Counted from the stretch's first letter, positions 24,791 to 34,012 are shown. The stretch is DNA of 64,000 nt from Rhodococcoides kyotonense (GCF_001645385.1 NZ_LVHI01000032.1:186001-250000), one strand, 5' to 3'. Numbers and translations are program-made. Notes: generated by a model not told the origin, from the letters alone.

Positions 24791-24843
24791 ACATATCGCT
24801 TCATGTTTCGGCGGGACGCACAATCCCAGGAGGAAACACCCCG

Positions 24844-25038
24844 ATGGCTACTGTCCATACCCCCAGCAACACTACCGAGTCGGCGGCACTCGCCCTCGTC
24901 GTAGCTGCGGTGATTCTGCTCGCGTTCCTCGTGCTCTACCTGGTCGGATTCGACCAGGGCGCCATTTCGCGCAGCGGAATGTTCATGCACGAACTGATGC
25001 ACGACGGACGCCACCTGCTGGGCCTGCCATGCCACTGA
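24844..25038 (+). CDS. cbtB: CbtB cobalt transporter subunit
   Basis: 64 residues with one membrane helix (about 14-36). The C-terminus FMHELMHDGRHLLGLPCH is the His-rich metal-binding tail of CbtB. AGGAGG lies upstream at about 24830, within the riboswitch expression platform. It overlaps cbtA by 10 bases and acts with it in B12-regulated cobalt uptake. Confidence 0.93.
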   Translation: MATVHTPSNTTESAALALVVAAVILLAFLVLYLVGFDQGAISRSGMFMHELMHDGRHLLGLPCH

Positions 25039-25820
25039 ACCCACTGCAGGGCACGTTCGTACAACTGCTCGTGCGGGGTCTTCTCGCCGGACTGATAGCC
25101 GGCCTGCTGGCGGGAGCCGTCGCGTTCACGATCGGTGAGCCACACGTCGACTCGGCCATCGCCATCGAAGAGTCGGCGGGCGGCCACTCCCACGCCGAGG
25201 AAACACCGGGCGCGCATTCACATGACGATGACGATGCTCTCGTCAGCCGCGACGGCCAACGCGTCGGGCTGTTCCTGGCGACGGGACTCGCCGGTCTCGC
25301 GCTCGGGGCGATCTTCGCGACGGTCCTGCACTACGCGCGACGGTTCACGTCACTGTCGGGATCGGCGCTCGCCCTCGCTGCCGCGGCTCTCGGATGGGTC
25401 GCGATCGAGGCGGTGCCGTTCCTGAAGTACCCGGCCAACCCGCCTGCCGTCGGAGATCCGGATACGATCTCGCAGCGCACGTGGCTGTGGCTTGCGTCGG
25501 TGACGCTGGGACTGTTGGCCGTCGGAGTCGGGATCTACGTCGCGAAGCTGGTTGCGGCGCAGTCGTCGCTCGCCGTCAAGACAGCGGCCCCGCTGGCGGC
25601 GTTCCTGCTCGTCGTCGGGCTGGGGTACGTCCTGCTGCCCGGCATCGACGAGGTCGGCGACGACTTCCCAGCCGCGCTGCTGTGGGAATTCCGGGTGTCG
25701 TCCCTCGCGACCCAGGCGACCCTGTGGCTCGGACTCGGATTGGTGTTCGCCTTCCTGACCGATCGGGCGTCGCGTTCGCCGGCCACCCCGTCGGCATCGA
25801 TGTCACGCGGCATCCGCTAG
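25029..25820 (+). CDS. cbtA: CbtA cobalt transporter subunit
   Basis: 263 residues with about six membrane helices. A His-rich, acidic loop GGHSHAEETPGAHSHDDDD (about 51-69) after the first helix is the expected metal-binding segment. PFLKYPANPPAVGDPDT is a hallmark of CbtA. ATG at 25029 lies inside the end of cbtB. The last codons run into a 51-bp repeat copy (25794-25844), which adds SASMSRGIR to the C-terminus. Confidence 0.92.
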   Translation: MPLNPLQGTFVQLLVRGLLAGLIAGLLAGAVAFTIGEPHVDSAIAIEESAGGHSHAEETPGAHSHDDDDALVSRDGQRVGLFLATGLAGLALGAIFATVLHYARRFTSLSGSALALAAAALGWVAIEAVPFLKYPANPPAVGDPDTISQRTWLWLASVTLGLLAVGVGIYVAKLVAAQSSLAVKTAAPLAAFLLVVGLGYVLLPGIDEVGDDFPAALLWEFRVSSLATQATLWLGLGLVFAFLTDRASRSPATPSASMSRGIR

Positions 25821-25844
25821 ACAGCTGCGGTGGGCCATCCATGC
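25794..25844. repeat. 51-bp nested palindrome, copy 3 (degenerate)
   Basis: It starts GCATCGATGTCACGCGGCA and ends GGGCCATCCATGC, exactly 51 bp like the others but more diverged in the middle. It covers the last 27 bases of cbtA including its stop. The left half is shared with copy 4. Confidence 0.75.
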
Positions 25845-25871
25845 CGACTTCGGGCGGTGTGGGACCGAAGA

Positions 25872-26204
25872 TCAGCCGAACCCGAGCTCGTGCAACCGCT
25901 CGTCGTCGATGCCGAAGTGGTGGCCCACCTCGTGGGCGACCGTGATGGCGATTTCGCGACGAGCGGTGTCGGCGTCGTCGACCATCTCGAGGATCGGTCG
26001 ACGGTAGATGGTGATGACGTCGGGAAGGTGACCGCTGTATTCGAAGCGCTCGGTCAGCGCGATTCCTTCGTACAGTCCGAGGATGTCCTCGGTGGGGTGT
26101 TCGTCTTCGACCAGGACGACGACGTTGTCCATGAAGTCGATGATCGCGGGCGGGAGGGTGTCGAGGGCGTCGGAGACCACGTTGTCGAAGTCGGCGTCGC
26201 TCAT
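25872..26204 (-). CDS. metallopeptidase family protein (zincin-like)
   Basis: 110 residues. The C-terminal AHEVGHHFGIDDERL is an HExxHxxxxxD zinc-binding motif of the minimal matrixin-like (DUF1025) family. The acidic N-terminal half starts SDADFDNVVSDALDTLP. It is small, cytosolic and of unknown substrate. ATG at 26204; the gene follows the septum-formation gene with 13 bases between and is probably co-transcribed. The same pair occurs in mycobacteria (Rv3836/Rv3835, recollection). Confidence 0.9.
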   Translation of the reverse strand: MSDADFDNVVSDALDTLPPAIIDFMDNVVVLVEDEHPTEDILGLYEGIALTERFEYSGHLPDVITIYRRPILEMVDDADTARREIAITVAHEVGHHFGIDDERLHELGFG

Positions 26205-26217
26205 GTGGAAAGGAATG

Positions 26218-27321
26218 TCACCCTCCCGGGGTGATCGGGGCTGCGCCGGGCAGCGGGGTCGGCAAGGCGCGTCCGTCCGGTGCCGCCGGTGGTGGGACGG
26301 GTGCCTGACCGTTGATCAGGATGTCGCCCTTGGCGCTTCCGGTGATGGTGGCGAATCCGCCTTCGTCGAGCTCCTTGCCGACCGAGCAGGTGATCTGCCG
26401 ACTACCGGCCAGCCAGCTGGTGACGTCGATGGTGTTCCAGAACAGCGTCAGCGTCTTGTCGCGCAGAGCCGTGTCGGAGCCCAAGTAGGTGTTGACGGTG
26501 GCGGTGCACGTCGGTTCGAGGTAGGCGTCCTGGTCTGCTTCGCTGGGGATTCCGCTCGGGAACTGCTGCTGAAGATCGACGATCGACGCCACCTCGAACG
26601 CGTGGGGCGAATTGCAGTCGACGGGGTCGGCGGGCACGTTCTGGTTGATGCCGATGCAGGTGCCGACGTCCCATACGTTCGACTGGTCCTGGTCGAGCAC
26701 CGAACCGGTCATCTCCTGAGGGACCCCGGTGTTCGACGACTGCTGGATGCCACATCGGAGTGTCCGCTCTCCTGCCATCCATCCGGACTGCGACGGGAAC
26801 ATGAGTCCGACGCTGAACTTGCCGTTCGGATCGAACTTGGTGCCCAGGTAGTCGTCGACGATGCCGACGCAGTGCTCGTCGCGCAACTGACCGAAGCGCA
26901 GTGCCCCCGGATAGGCCGAGCCGGGCGCGAACTCGATGCCGGGGTACGCGCTCAGGTCGACGTCCTGGGCGACCTCGAACCGGTGCGGTTCTGCACACGA
27001 CACCTCGGCGAGATCCTGACGGTCGGTCTCGGGATCGTCGGTCGGCGTCCACTGCAGGCACGTGCCAGGATCGGCGGATCCGAACGACCTCGCGGACACA
27101 GGTCCGCTGGTGGCAGGCCCGGAATCGGCGTGGGTGGTGATCTTCTCGGGTTGCGAGAAGCCCCCGGAGACGAAGAGGGTCACGACGGCGGCCGCGACCG
27201 CGCCGATCGCGATCAACGCCAGCCCTCGGCGCGCGACGGGCGCGGTCACGGTGCGCTGGTTGCGTCGTGGTTTCGAGCGCCCGGGCCGGGCGGGATCGGG
27301 TGTGGACATCTCCTCCATCAT
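26218..27321 (-). CDS. septum formation family membrane protein
   Basis: About 367 residues: a basic cytoplasmic N-terminus, one membrane helix (about 37-57), then an extracellular region with two Cys-containing repeats: CLQW...SCAEPHRFEV and CIGIN...DCNSPHAFEV, each followed by a Cys-containing half (DEHCVGIVDDYLG and EPTCTATVNTYLG). A Pro-rich tail ends it. The domain is annotated septum formation in actinobacteria; the biochemical role is not established. Three in-frame ATGs (27321, 27318, 27309) are possible; GGAGGAG directly precedes the last, while the first lies 5 bases after CATACT. Confidence 0.82.
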   Translation of the reverse strand: MMEEMSTPDPARPGRSKPRRNQRTVTAPVARRGLALIAIGAVAAAVVTLFVSGGFSQPEKITTHADSGPATSGPVSARSFGSADPGTCLQWTPTDDPETDRQDLAEVSCAEPHRFEVAQDVDLSAYPGIEFAPGSAYPGALRFGQLRDEHCVGIVDDYLGTKFDPNGKFSVGLMFPSQSGWMAGERTLRCGIQQSSNTGVPQEMTGSVLDQDQSNVWDVGTCIGINQNVPADPVDCNSPHAFEVASIVDLQQQFPSGIPSEADQDAYLEPTCTATVNTYLGSDTALRDKTLTLFWNTIDVTSWLAGSRQITCSVGKELDEGGFATITGSAKGDILINGQAPVPPPAAPDGRALPTPLPGAAPITPGG

Positions 27322-27342
27322 GCCCGAGTATGTTCGGTTCCC

Positions 27343-27738
27343 ATGACGCACCCGGATGCAGACGACGCCGACATCGCCGAATTGGCGGGCCGACTGTTCA
27401 CCATGGCGCGCACCGGTGACACGGCCGCGCTCGCGAGCTACCTCGACGCGGGCGTCCCGGTCGACTTGAACAACGAGTCCGGTGACACGTTGGTCATGCT
27501 CGCGTCGTACCACGGTCACGCGGAGACGGTTCGAGTGCTGGTCGAACGGGGTGCCGACGTGAACCGTCTCAACGACAAGGGACAGACGCCGCTGGCCGGG
27601 GCGGTGTTCAAGGGCGAGGACGGCGTCGTGCAGGCGCTCGTCGAGGGCGGCGCGGATCCGCACGGCGGCCACCCGTCGGCGATCGACGCAGCTCGCATGT
27701 TCGGACGCGAGGACTACCTGGGGATCCTCGGCAAGTAA
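27343..27738 (+). CDS. ankyrin repeat protein
   Basis: 131 residues with about three ankyrin repeats: [40 protein letters not shown] and [20 protein letters not shown], the last followed by [11 protein letters not shown] protein-protein interaction module with no enzymatic domain and no signal peptide. Divergent from the septum-formation gene with 21 bases between starts, so the two promoters overlap. serS starts 11 bases after its stop. Confidence 0.88.
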   Translation: MTHPDADDADIAELAGRLFTMARTGDTAALASYLDAGVPVDLNNESGDTLVMLASYHGHAETVRVLVERGADVNRLNDKGQTPLAGAVFKGEDGVVQALVEGGADPHGGHPSAIDAARMFGREDYLGILGK

Positions 27739-27749
27739 GGTTGCATGTC

Positions 27750-29003
27750 GTGATCGACCTCAAGTTCCTTCGCGAGAACCCTGACGTTGTCCGCGCCTCG
27801 CAGCGCACCCGCGGCGAAGACCCCGGTCTCGTCGATGCACTGCTCGCGGCCGATGCCACCCGTCGTGCCGCTGTGTTGACCGGAGATCAGCTCCGCGCCG
27901 AGCAGAAGGCGCTGGGTAAGAAGGTCGGGAAGGCATCCGCCGAGGAGCGGCCGGCCCTGCTCGCGGGCGCATCCGAGCTGGCGGCGAAGGTCAAGGCCGC
28001 CGAGGCTGCCCAGAACGAGGCCGACGCGGCCCTCGACGTCGCCGCGCGCAAGATCTCCAACATCGTCGAAGAGGGAGCCCCCGCCGGCGGCGAGGACGAC
28101 TTCGTGCTGCTCGAGACCGTCGGCGAGATTCCGTCGTTCGATTTCGAGCCGAAGGATCACCTCGAGCTCGGCGAGTCGCTGAACCTCATCGACATGGAAC
28201 GCGGCGCGAAGGTCTCGGGCTCGCGGTTCTACTTCATGACCGGCTACGGCGCGCTGCTGCAGCAGGGAATGCTGCAGCTCGCGGCCCAGAAGGCGGTCAA
28301 GAACGGTTTCCAGATGATGATCCCGCCGGTGCTCGTGCGCCCCGAGATCATGGCGGGGACCGGGTTCCTCGGTGCGCACGCCGACGAGATCTACCGACTC
28401 GAAGCCGACGACCTGTACCTCGTCGGTACATCCGAGGTCGCGCTGGCGGGTTACCACTCGAGCGAGATCATCGACCTGTCCGACGGCCCGAGGCGCTACG
28501 CCGGATGGTCGTCGTGCTTCCGCCGCGAAGCAGGCAGCTACGGCAAGGACACACGCGGCATCATCCGTGTGCACCAGTTCGACAAGATCGAGATGTTCTC
28601 GTACATCAAGCCCGAGGACGCAGCGGCCGAGCACAAGAAGCTCCTCGAATTCGAGCGGGAAATGCTTGCGGCAGTGGAGCTTCCGTACCGCATCATCGAC
28701 GTCGCAGGCGGCGATCTCGGTTCTTCGGCGGCGCGCAAGTACGACTGCGAAGCCTGGGTCCCGACGCAGAACGCGTACCGCGAGCTGACGTCGACGTCGA
28801 ACTGCACCACGTTCCAAGCGCGGCGCTTGAACGTCCGCTACCGCGACGAGAACGGCAAGCCCCAGATCGCCGCGACGCTCAACGGAACTCTGGCGACGAC
28901 GCGATGGATCGTCGCGATCCTGGAGAACCACCAGCAGGCCGACGGCACCGTGCGCGTCCCGGAGGCGCTGGTTCCGTTCGTCGGGACGGACGTGCTGCGC
29001 TAG
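27750..29003 (+). CDS. serS: seryl-tRNA synthetase
   Basis: 417 residues. The N-terminal coiled-coil tRNA-binding arm covers about 30-105, followed by the class II core: motif 2 [20 protein letters not shown] (as read) and motif 3 [18 protein letters not shown], with [13 protein letters not shown] in the Ser/ATP site. It charges tRNA-Ser. GTG at 27750 gives [13 protein letters not shown], the standard start, with AAGG upstream; a TTG nine bases earlier is less likely. A perfect 40-bp palindrome follows the stop. Confidence 0.97.
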   Translation: MIDLKFLRENPDVVRASQRTRGEDPGLVDALLAADATRRAAVLTGDQLRAEQKALGKKVGKASAEERPALLAGASELAAKVKAAEAAQNEADAALDVAARKISNIVEEGAPAGGEDDFVLLETVGEIPSFDFEPKDHLELGESLNLIDMERGAKVSGSRFYFMTGYGALLQQGMLQLAAQKAVKNGFQMMIPPVLVRPEIMAGTGFLGAHADEIYRLEADDLYLVGTSEVALAGYHSSEIIDLSDGPRRYAGWSSCFRREAGSYGKDTRGIIRVHQFDKIEMFSYIKPEDAAAEHKKLLEFEREMLAAVELPYRIIDVAGGDLGSSAARKYDCEAWVPTQNAYRELTSTSNCTTFQARRLNVRYRDENGKPQIAATLNGTLATTRWIVAILENHQQADGTVRVPEALVPFVGTDVLR

Positions 29004-29010
29004 CGCGCAG

Positions 29011-29050
29011 GTGAGTGGCAATGTATAGCGCGCTATACATTGCCACTCAC
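29011..29050. terminator. 40-bp perfect palindrome, copy C (terminator)
   Basis: GTGAGTGGCAATGTATAGCG followed directly by its complement: a perfect 20+20 palindrome, 7 bases after serS. It is the end of serS transcription in one direction and of the truncated permease in the other. Confidence 0.9.
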
Positions 29051-29058
29051 GGGTGGCG

Positions 29059-29364
29059 TCAGCCGCCGTATTTCGCCGTGACCCGGTGCTCCAACCACTG
29101 CAACGCGATCGTCGGCGGTAGCGCCATCACCATGATGAGCACGACGGTGCCCATGATGTTCTCCATCCGCACGAGGCTGACGTTGCGCAGCAACTCGTAG
29201 CCGATTCCGCTCGACGACGAAAACATCTCGGCGAGAAGCAAACCGAGGAACGCGAGACCGAACGTCATCCGCATACCCGTCGCCAGTGCCGGAAGCGCCG
29301 ACGGGATGACGATCTGCCGGATCAACCGTGGCCAACCGACCTGAAGCGAGGGCGCCTGCCGCAC
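29059..29364 (-). pseudogene. truncated ABC transporter permease (SsuC/TauC-like), C-terminal fragment
   Basis: The last 101 codons of a minus-strand frame read as the C-terminal half of a binding-protein-dependent permease: LQVGWPRLIRQIVIPSALP (the EAA-loop helix region), FGLAFLGLLLAEMFSSSSGIG and ALPPTIALQWLEHRV. There is no start codon or N-terminal half; upstream codons in this frame are Arg/Ser-rich and not family-like, and run into the oxidoreductase gene. No ATPase or binding-protein gene is nearby, so this is a gene remnant. Confidence 0.75.
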
Positions 29365-29380
29365 GGGTGGCGGAGCCGCA

Positions 29381-30610
29381 CTACGCCCACGCGATGCGCT
29401 TCGGATCCCCGTGGCATTCGACGATCGCGGCGTGGTCGGCGTCGAAGTAGTCCCAGGCCCAGGTGAGGAACGCGTCGACCTTGCTGTGTGCGCCGCTGAG
29501 CAGCGCGGCATGGACGCCGAGCCACGCCGCGAACGCGATCGGCCCCTCGATCTGATGACGGTGCTCGCCGATCTCGGCGACCGCGGCACCGCGACCGATC
29601 ATCGCCATGATGCCCTTGTCCCGGTAGGAGAACGACTTCGTCGCCTTGCCCTCGGCTGTGCGCAGAATGTTGTGCGCGACCCACGTTCCTGCCTGCTGCG
29701 CGACGGAACCCAACTGCGGCAGTGCTTTTCCGTCGTCGTCAGGAATGTTCGCGACGTCGCCGACGGCATACACCGCGTCGACACCGGGAACGGTGAGATC
29801 GGCGGACACGTCGATTCGTCCACCGTGGCCGAGCGTCACCCCCGCCGTTCCGGCGACCGGAGCTGCGGTCTCCCCGCCGGCCCAGACGACGGTCCGTGAC
29901 GAGATGCGTGTCCCGTCGCTGAGTTGCACACCGTCCGCGTCGACCGACTGCACGCCGACACCGAGGCAGACCTTGGCGCCGTGTGCGACGAGCGTGTCGT
30001 GCGCGTACCGGTGCGACTTGTCGGTGAACGGCGCGAGCAGCGCGGGGCCGTGGTTCACGAGCCACGCATCACCGCGTCCGCCCGGGTGGTTCATCGTGCG
30101 CAGCGCGCGGAACAGTTCCGCGAAGGCGCCCGCCGTCTCGACACCTGTCGGACCACCGCCGACGATCACGATGTCCAGCGGGTCCTCGGCGGTGGCCAGC
30201 ACGTCGCGGACATGGTGCCGAAGTCGCTCGGCGTCGGCGACGGAGTAGAGCGGGAACGACCATTCGTCGGCGCCGGGAGTTCCGAAGAAGTTCGCCGTCG
30301 CACCCGCGGCCACGACGAGGTAGTCACCCGAGATCGTCTCGTCGGACGCGACGAGTGAACGCGCCCCGGCGTCGATCGAGCTGATCTCGGCACGAACGAC
30401 TCGGACCGTCGGCAGATGCTCGAAGATCGACGCGAGAGGCCGGGCGACGTCCTCGGCAGGCAACTGCGACGTCGCGACCTGGTAGAGGAGCGGCTGGAAC
30501 TGGTGATAGTCGTGTCGGTCGACGATCGTGACGTCGACCCCCTTCTTCCCCAACTCGTGTGCACAGGCAATGCCTGCCAGTCCAGCTCCGGCGACCACCA
30601 CGTGAGTCAT
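29381..30610 (-). CDS. NDH-2-like NAD(P)/FAD-dependent oxidoreductase
   Basis: 409 residues. Two dinucleotide-binding motifs: VVVAGAGLAGIACAHELG at residues 4-21 (FAD) and IVIVGGGPTGVETAGAFAEL (NADH). A late VDAVYAVGDVANIP is the second FAD motif. Conserved NDH-2 tail elements such as AHNILRTAEGKATKSFSYRD (two parts: AHNILRTAEG and KSFSYRDKG) are present. It would pass electrons from NADH to a quinone at the inner face of the membrane. ATG at 30610. It is divergent from the APC transporter with 51 bases between. Confidence 0.88.
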   Translation of the reverse strand: MTHVVVAGAGLAGIACAHELGKKGVDVTIVDRHDYHQFQPLLYQVATSQLPAEDVARPLASIFEHLPTVRVVRAEISSIDAGARSLVASDETISGDYLVVAAGATANFFGTPGADEWSFPLYSVADAERLRHHVRDVLATAEDPLDIVIVGGGPTGVETAGAFAELFRALRTMNHPGGRGDAWLVNHGPALLAPFTDKSHRYAHDTLVAHGAKVCLGVGVQSVDADGVQLSDGTRISSRTVVWAGGETAAPVAGTAGVTLGHGGRIDVSADLTVPGVDAVYAVGDVANIPDDDGKALPQLGSVAQQAGTWVAHNILRTAEGKATKSFSYRDKGIMAMIGRGAAVAEIGEHRHQIEGPIAFAAWLGVHAALLSGAHSKVDAFLTWAWDYFDADHAAIVECHGDPKRIAWA

Positions 30611-30661
30611 GGGACAACAGTAAGCCCCTCCGTACCGCGTGTGCGGGTTTACGCTCTGGAG

Positions 30662-32611
30662 ATGGTGCGTCTGCGGTCGTGGCTGCTGAGCGATATCACC
30701 GAGCAACCGTCGGGACATCTCGGTCCGTATCGCAAGCCGCACAAGGTCGAGCACACTCATCCGTGGTGGAAGGTGATGTGCCTGACCGGCGTCGACTACT
30801 TCTCGACGCTCGGCTACCAACCCGGCATCGCTGCCTTGGCGGCGGGAACGCTGGCGCCGCTGGCTACCGTCGTACTGATTCTGTTGACGCTGTTCGGTGC
30901 CCTCCCGGTGTATCGGCGCGTTGCACGGGAAAGCCCGCACGGTGAGGGCTCCATCGCGATGCTGGAGAAGCTGCTCCCCAAATGGGGTGGCAAGATCTTC
31001 GTGCTCGTCCTGTTGGGGTTCGCGGCGACGGACTTTCTGATCACGATGACACTGTCGGCGGCCGACGCGTCGGCTCACGTCGTCGAGAACCCGTTCGCGC
31101 CTGCAGGTCTGGGCGACGCGGAGGTGATCATCACCCTCGTGCTGCTGGCGCTCCTCGCCGCTGTCTTCTTGAAAGGGTTCACCGAGGCGATCGGTATCGC
31201 GGTCGCACTCGTCGGGACGTTCCTGGCGCTGAACCTCGTCGTCGTGATCGTGGGGTTCTGGGAGATCGCCTCCGAGCCATCGCTGATCACCGACTGGCAA
31301 CACGCCCTGACGGCCGAGCACGGCAATCCGTTGATGATGATCGCCGTCGCGCTCATCGTGTTCCCGAAGCTCGCACTGGGAATGTCCGGTTTCGAAACCG
31401 GGGTTGCGGTGATGCCGCAGATCGACGGCCATGTGAGCAGAAATGCGTACTCCTCTACACATTCGCACGCACGGGAGGTAGCCGGGCGTATCCGCGGCGC
31501 ACGTCGACTGCTCACGACCGCGGCACTGACCATGAGTGGATTCCTGCTGACGTCGAGCATCGTCACGACGATTCTGATCCCTCCGGCTGAGTTCCAGGCA
31601 GGGGGACAGGCGAACGGTCGTGCGCTCGCGTATTTGGCGCACGAATACCTGGGGAGTGCGTTCGGAACCGTGTACGACGTCAGCACCATCGCCATTCTGT
31701 GGTTCGCAGGCGCGTCGGCGATGGCCGGTCTGCTGAATTTGGTGCCCCGCTATCTACCGAAGTACGGCATGGCCCCTGAATGGGCGCGCGCGGTTCGTCC
31801 ACTGGTGCTTGTGTTCTCGGTGATCGCGTTCGTCGTGACGCTGTACTTCAAGGCCAGTGTCGACGCACAGAGTTCCGCCTATGCGACGGGTGTGCTGGTG
31901 CTGATCACGTCGGCGTCCGTCGCGGTGTCGCTGTCGGCCGCACGTCACGGTCAGCGCAGGCTTGCGTGGATGTTCTCGGTCGTCGCAACGATTTTCGTGT
32001 ACACGACCGTCGCCAACATCTTCGAGCGTCCCGACGGCGTGAAGGTGGCGTCGTTCTTCATCGCCGCGATCCTTGCGGTGTCGTTCGTCTCGCGGGTGAC
32101 GCGATCGTTCGAATTGCGTTCTACGTCGGTTACTTTCGATGAGCAGGCATCGGCCTTCGTTGCCGAGGCTGCCGCGAGGGGCAGTATCCAAGTGGTGTGC
32201 CACGATGCGCGCAACCTCGATTTCGACGAGTACGGGCAGAAGGAAGCGCAGCAACGCGCGGACAGTCACATTCCGTCGGACGACCCGATCCTGTTCCTGG
32301 AGATCAACATCAAGGACGCGTCGGAATTCTCGACGGACATTCTGGTGCATGGTCGGCAGCGCGGCGACTATCGGATTCTGTGGGTCGACGCCGCGGCCGT
32401 ACCGAACTCGATTGCGGCTGTGCTGCTGCAGATTCGGGATACGACGGGTGTGCGCCCGGACGTCTACTTCGAATGGTCGGAGGGCAATCCCGTCGTCAAC
32501 CTGTTGCGGTTCCTGTTCATCGGAGTCGGTGAGGTGGCACCGGTGACCCGCGAGGTCATCCGGCGGGCCGAGCGCGATCCGAAGCGGCGGCCGAATGTGC
32601 ACGTGGGGTGA
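30662..32611 (+). CDS. APC superfamily permease with C-terminal cytoplasmic domain
   Basis: 649 residues: about twelve membrane helices (55-500) and a cytoplasmic domain (505-649). The first helix region TGVDYFSTLGYQPGIAA and the later MSGFETGVAVMPQI match the large APC transporters related to KimA-type potassium importers (inference from overall pattern); an amino-acid transporter is the alternative. TACGCT stands 6 bases before the ATG, suggesting a leaderless mRNA, and no riboswitch fits in the 51-base gap. A 51-bp repeat follows the stop. Confidence 0.82.
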   Translation: MVRLRSWLLSDITEQPSGHLGPYRKPHKVEHTHPWWKVMCLTGVDYFSTLGYQPGIAALAAGTLAPLATVVLILLTLFGALPVYRRVARESPHGEGSIAMLEKLLPKWGGKIFVLVLLGFAATDFLITMTLSAADASAHVVENPFAPAGLGDAEVIITLVLLALLAAVFLKGFTEAIGIAVALVGTFLALNLVVVIVGFWEIASEPSLITDWQHALTAEHGNPLMMIAVALIVFPKLALGMSGFETGVAVMPQIDGHVSRNAYSSTHSHAREVAGRIRGARRLLTTAALTMSGFLLTSSIVTTILIPPAEFQAGGQANGRALAYLAHEYLGSAFGTVYDVSTIAILWFAGASAMAGLLNLVPRYLPKYGMAPEWARAVRPLVLVFSVIAFVVTLYFKASVDAQSSAYATGVLVLITSASVAVSLSAARHGQRRLAWMFSVVATIFVYTTVANIFERPDGVKVASFFIAAILAVSFVSRVTRSFELRSTSVTFDEQASAFVAEAAARGSIQVVCHDARNLDFDEYGQKEAQQRADSHIPSDDPILFLEINIKDASEFSTDILVHGRQRGDYRILWVDAAAVPNSIAAVLLQIRDTTGVRPDVYFEWSEGNPVVNLLRFLFIGVGEVAPVTREVIRRAERDPKRRPNVHVG

Positions 32612-32623
32612 GCGCCGCCGGCG

Positions 32624-32674
32624 GCATCGATGTCACATGGCAACCGTCTATCGGATGCTGCGGACCATCGATGC
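32624..32674. repeat. 51-bp nested palindrome, copy 4
   Basis: It begins GCATCGATGTCACATGGCAA and ends GCGGACCATCGATGC, between the convergent APC permease and membrane-protein genes. The inner ACCGTCTATCGG is identical to copy 1. Confidence 0.88.
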
Positions 32675-32698
32675 CGAAAGGTGGGGGGCGTCGAGCGA

Positions 32699-33121
32699 TC
32701 AGAAGAACTGCCCACTCACGAAGCCGGCGAGAAGCACTGCCGTACCGCCGATTTCGCCGACGATCAAGGCCCACATGAACGCGTTCGTGCCGTGCACCGG
32801 GTTCTGGAACTGATTGTCGGTGTCCTTCGCCCACCCGTGGTACATGTAGCTCGCGATGGCCGCGACGAAGAAGAACACCACCACCAGCCCCGCGATGAGG
32901 TTCACCGCCGTTGCGAATCCCGAGAACTCCGTCAGCGCGGCCAGTACGAGCGTCGCGAACGAGTACATCAGCGCAGCGCGATGCGCGATGTCGACGTACG
33001 GGTGGGCCAGAGCCGTCGGCGACGTCGACATTTCTCGGAACTTCCACACCCCGAGCGCGAGCGCCCACACCAGAATCAAGCCTGCGAACAGCAGCAGAAT
33101 CTTGGTGTCGACCCCGATCAC
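32699..33121 (-). CDS. small four-helix membrane protein, unknown
   Basis: 140 residues with four hydrophobic helices: about 7-27, 47-67, 73-92 and 113-135. Two His stand near the membrane (LAHPYVDIAHRAAL) and another in YMYHGWAKDTDNQF. No family recognised. The GTG start overlaps the stop of the lipoprotein gene (GTGA), so both are translated together; the pair may act at the same membrane site. Confidence 0.72.
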   Translation of the reverse strand: MIGVDTKILLLFAGLILVWALALGVWKFREMSTSPTALAHPYVDIAHRAALMYSFATLVLAALTEFSGFATAVNLIAGLVVVFFFVAAIASYMYHGWAKDTDNQFQNPVHGTNAFMWALIVGEIGGTAVLLAGFVSGQFF

Positions 33122-33948
33122 GCGACGTCACCGATGCAGTAGCCGTTCGGCCCTGATGCAAGCGTGAACACTCGATTCTGCTCGAACCCCGACACATCGG
33201 TGACGTCGGCGTACACCGTCGTATAGATTCCGTTCACCGCGGCGACGTAGACGCTGTCGGGGTTGTACGACGCGGACCCGGTGAGCCGGCCGGGGTTGTT
33301 CACCAGCGGCGGAACCGTCGGCGCGCCGGTGCCCTGCGGGTCCCACGTCGGCACGTCGGCACAGACGAGAGGGAAGTCGCCCTCGAGATCGCCCGGCGAC
33401 ACGGGACTGCCGGTGAAGCGGCCCAAGTAGCGCGCGACGGTGTAGGTGGCGTCGGCGTCCGAGAAGACGGGCCCTGCTCCGGCGGGTGCGACGCGCGGGC
33501 ACGCATAACCCGACGCGGCGTCGGTGCGTGCGACGGACAGCGTGACCGCAGGCCCGCTCCAAGTGACGGTCGCGGGCCCGTCGACGCCGGGTGCGGCGGC
33601 CGCGTCGAGAATCGCCGGTACGTCCGCGTACTGCTGCGGCACCTCGGACGGCGGGATGGTCCAGCATGTCGGTGCGACGGCGGGGACACCGCCCGCTTCG
33701 AGGTCGACCAGGAACGCACGCAGCGCCGACGCGGCCTCCGGGTTCCCGGCGACCTCTCCGACCGCCGGTCCGGGAGGGGGCGCGACTGTGGTGGTCGGCT
33801 GCGTCGTGGTGGTCGTGTCCTCCGTGGTCGGCGCCGACTGCGTCTCGGTAGGCAGCCCCTGCTGCCCGTCGCCCCCGCATGCGGTGAGCGCCAGAACTGC
33901 CACCGACAGCCCGACTCCGGCGATGGAAAAACGGCGCACGTCACTCAT
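33118..33948 (-). CDS. lipoprotein, function unknown
   Basis: 276 residues. Lipobox LTAC with Cys at about residue 24, preceded by a hydrophobic signal; then a Thr/Pro/Gln-rich linker (about 27-60) and a compact extracellular domain with Cys residues (PTCWTIPP, GYACPR, PLVCADVP, GYCIGDVA) that could form two disulfides. No known domain. It overlaps the following membrane-protein gene by 4 bases. Confidence 0.78.
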   Translation of the reverse strand: MSDVRRFSIAGVGLSVAVLALTACGGDGQQGLPTETQSAPTTEDTTTTTQPTTTVAPPPGPAVGEVAGNPEAASALRAFLVDLEAGGVPAVAPTCWTIPPSEVPQQYADVPAILDAAAAPGVDGPATVTWSGPAVTLSVARTDAASGYACPRVAPAGAGPVFSDADATYTVARYLGRFTGSPVSPGDLEGDFPLVCADVPTWDPQGTGAPTVPPLVNNPGRLTGSASYNPDSVYVAAVNGIYTTVYADVTDVSGFEQNRVFTLASGPNGYCIGDVA

Positions 33949-34012
33949 GTTCAGCTGACCTTCCCCACTTTGTCTTCTCCCCGAGTTGCCGATGCGACTA
34001 CGCTAGCCGACT

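Noticed and set aside
30611..30661. ydaO/kimA-type c-di-AMP riboswitch before the APC transporter
   Set aside because: Only 51 bases separate the divergent genes and none of the conserved ydaO elements is present.
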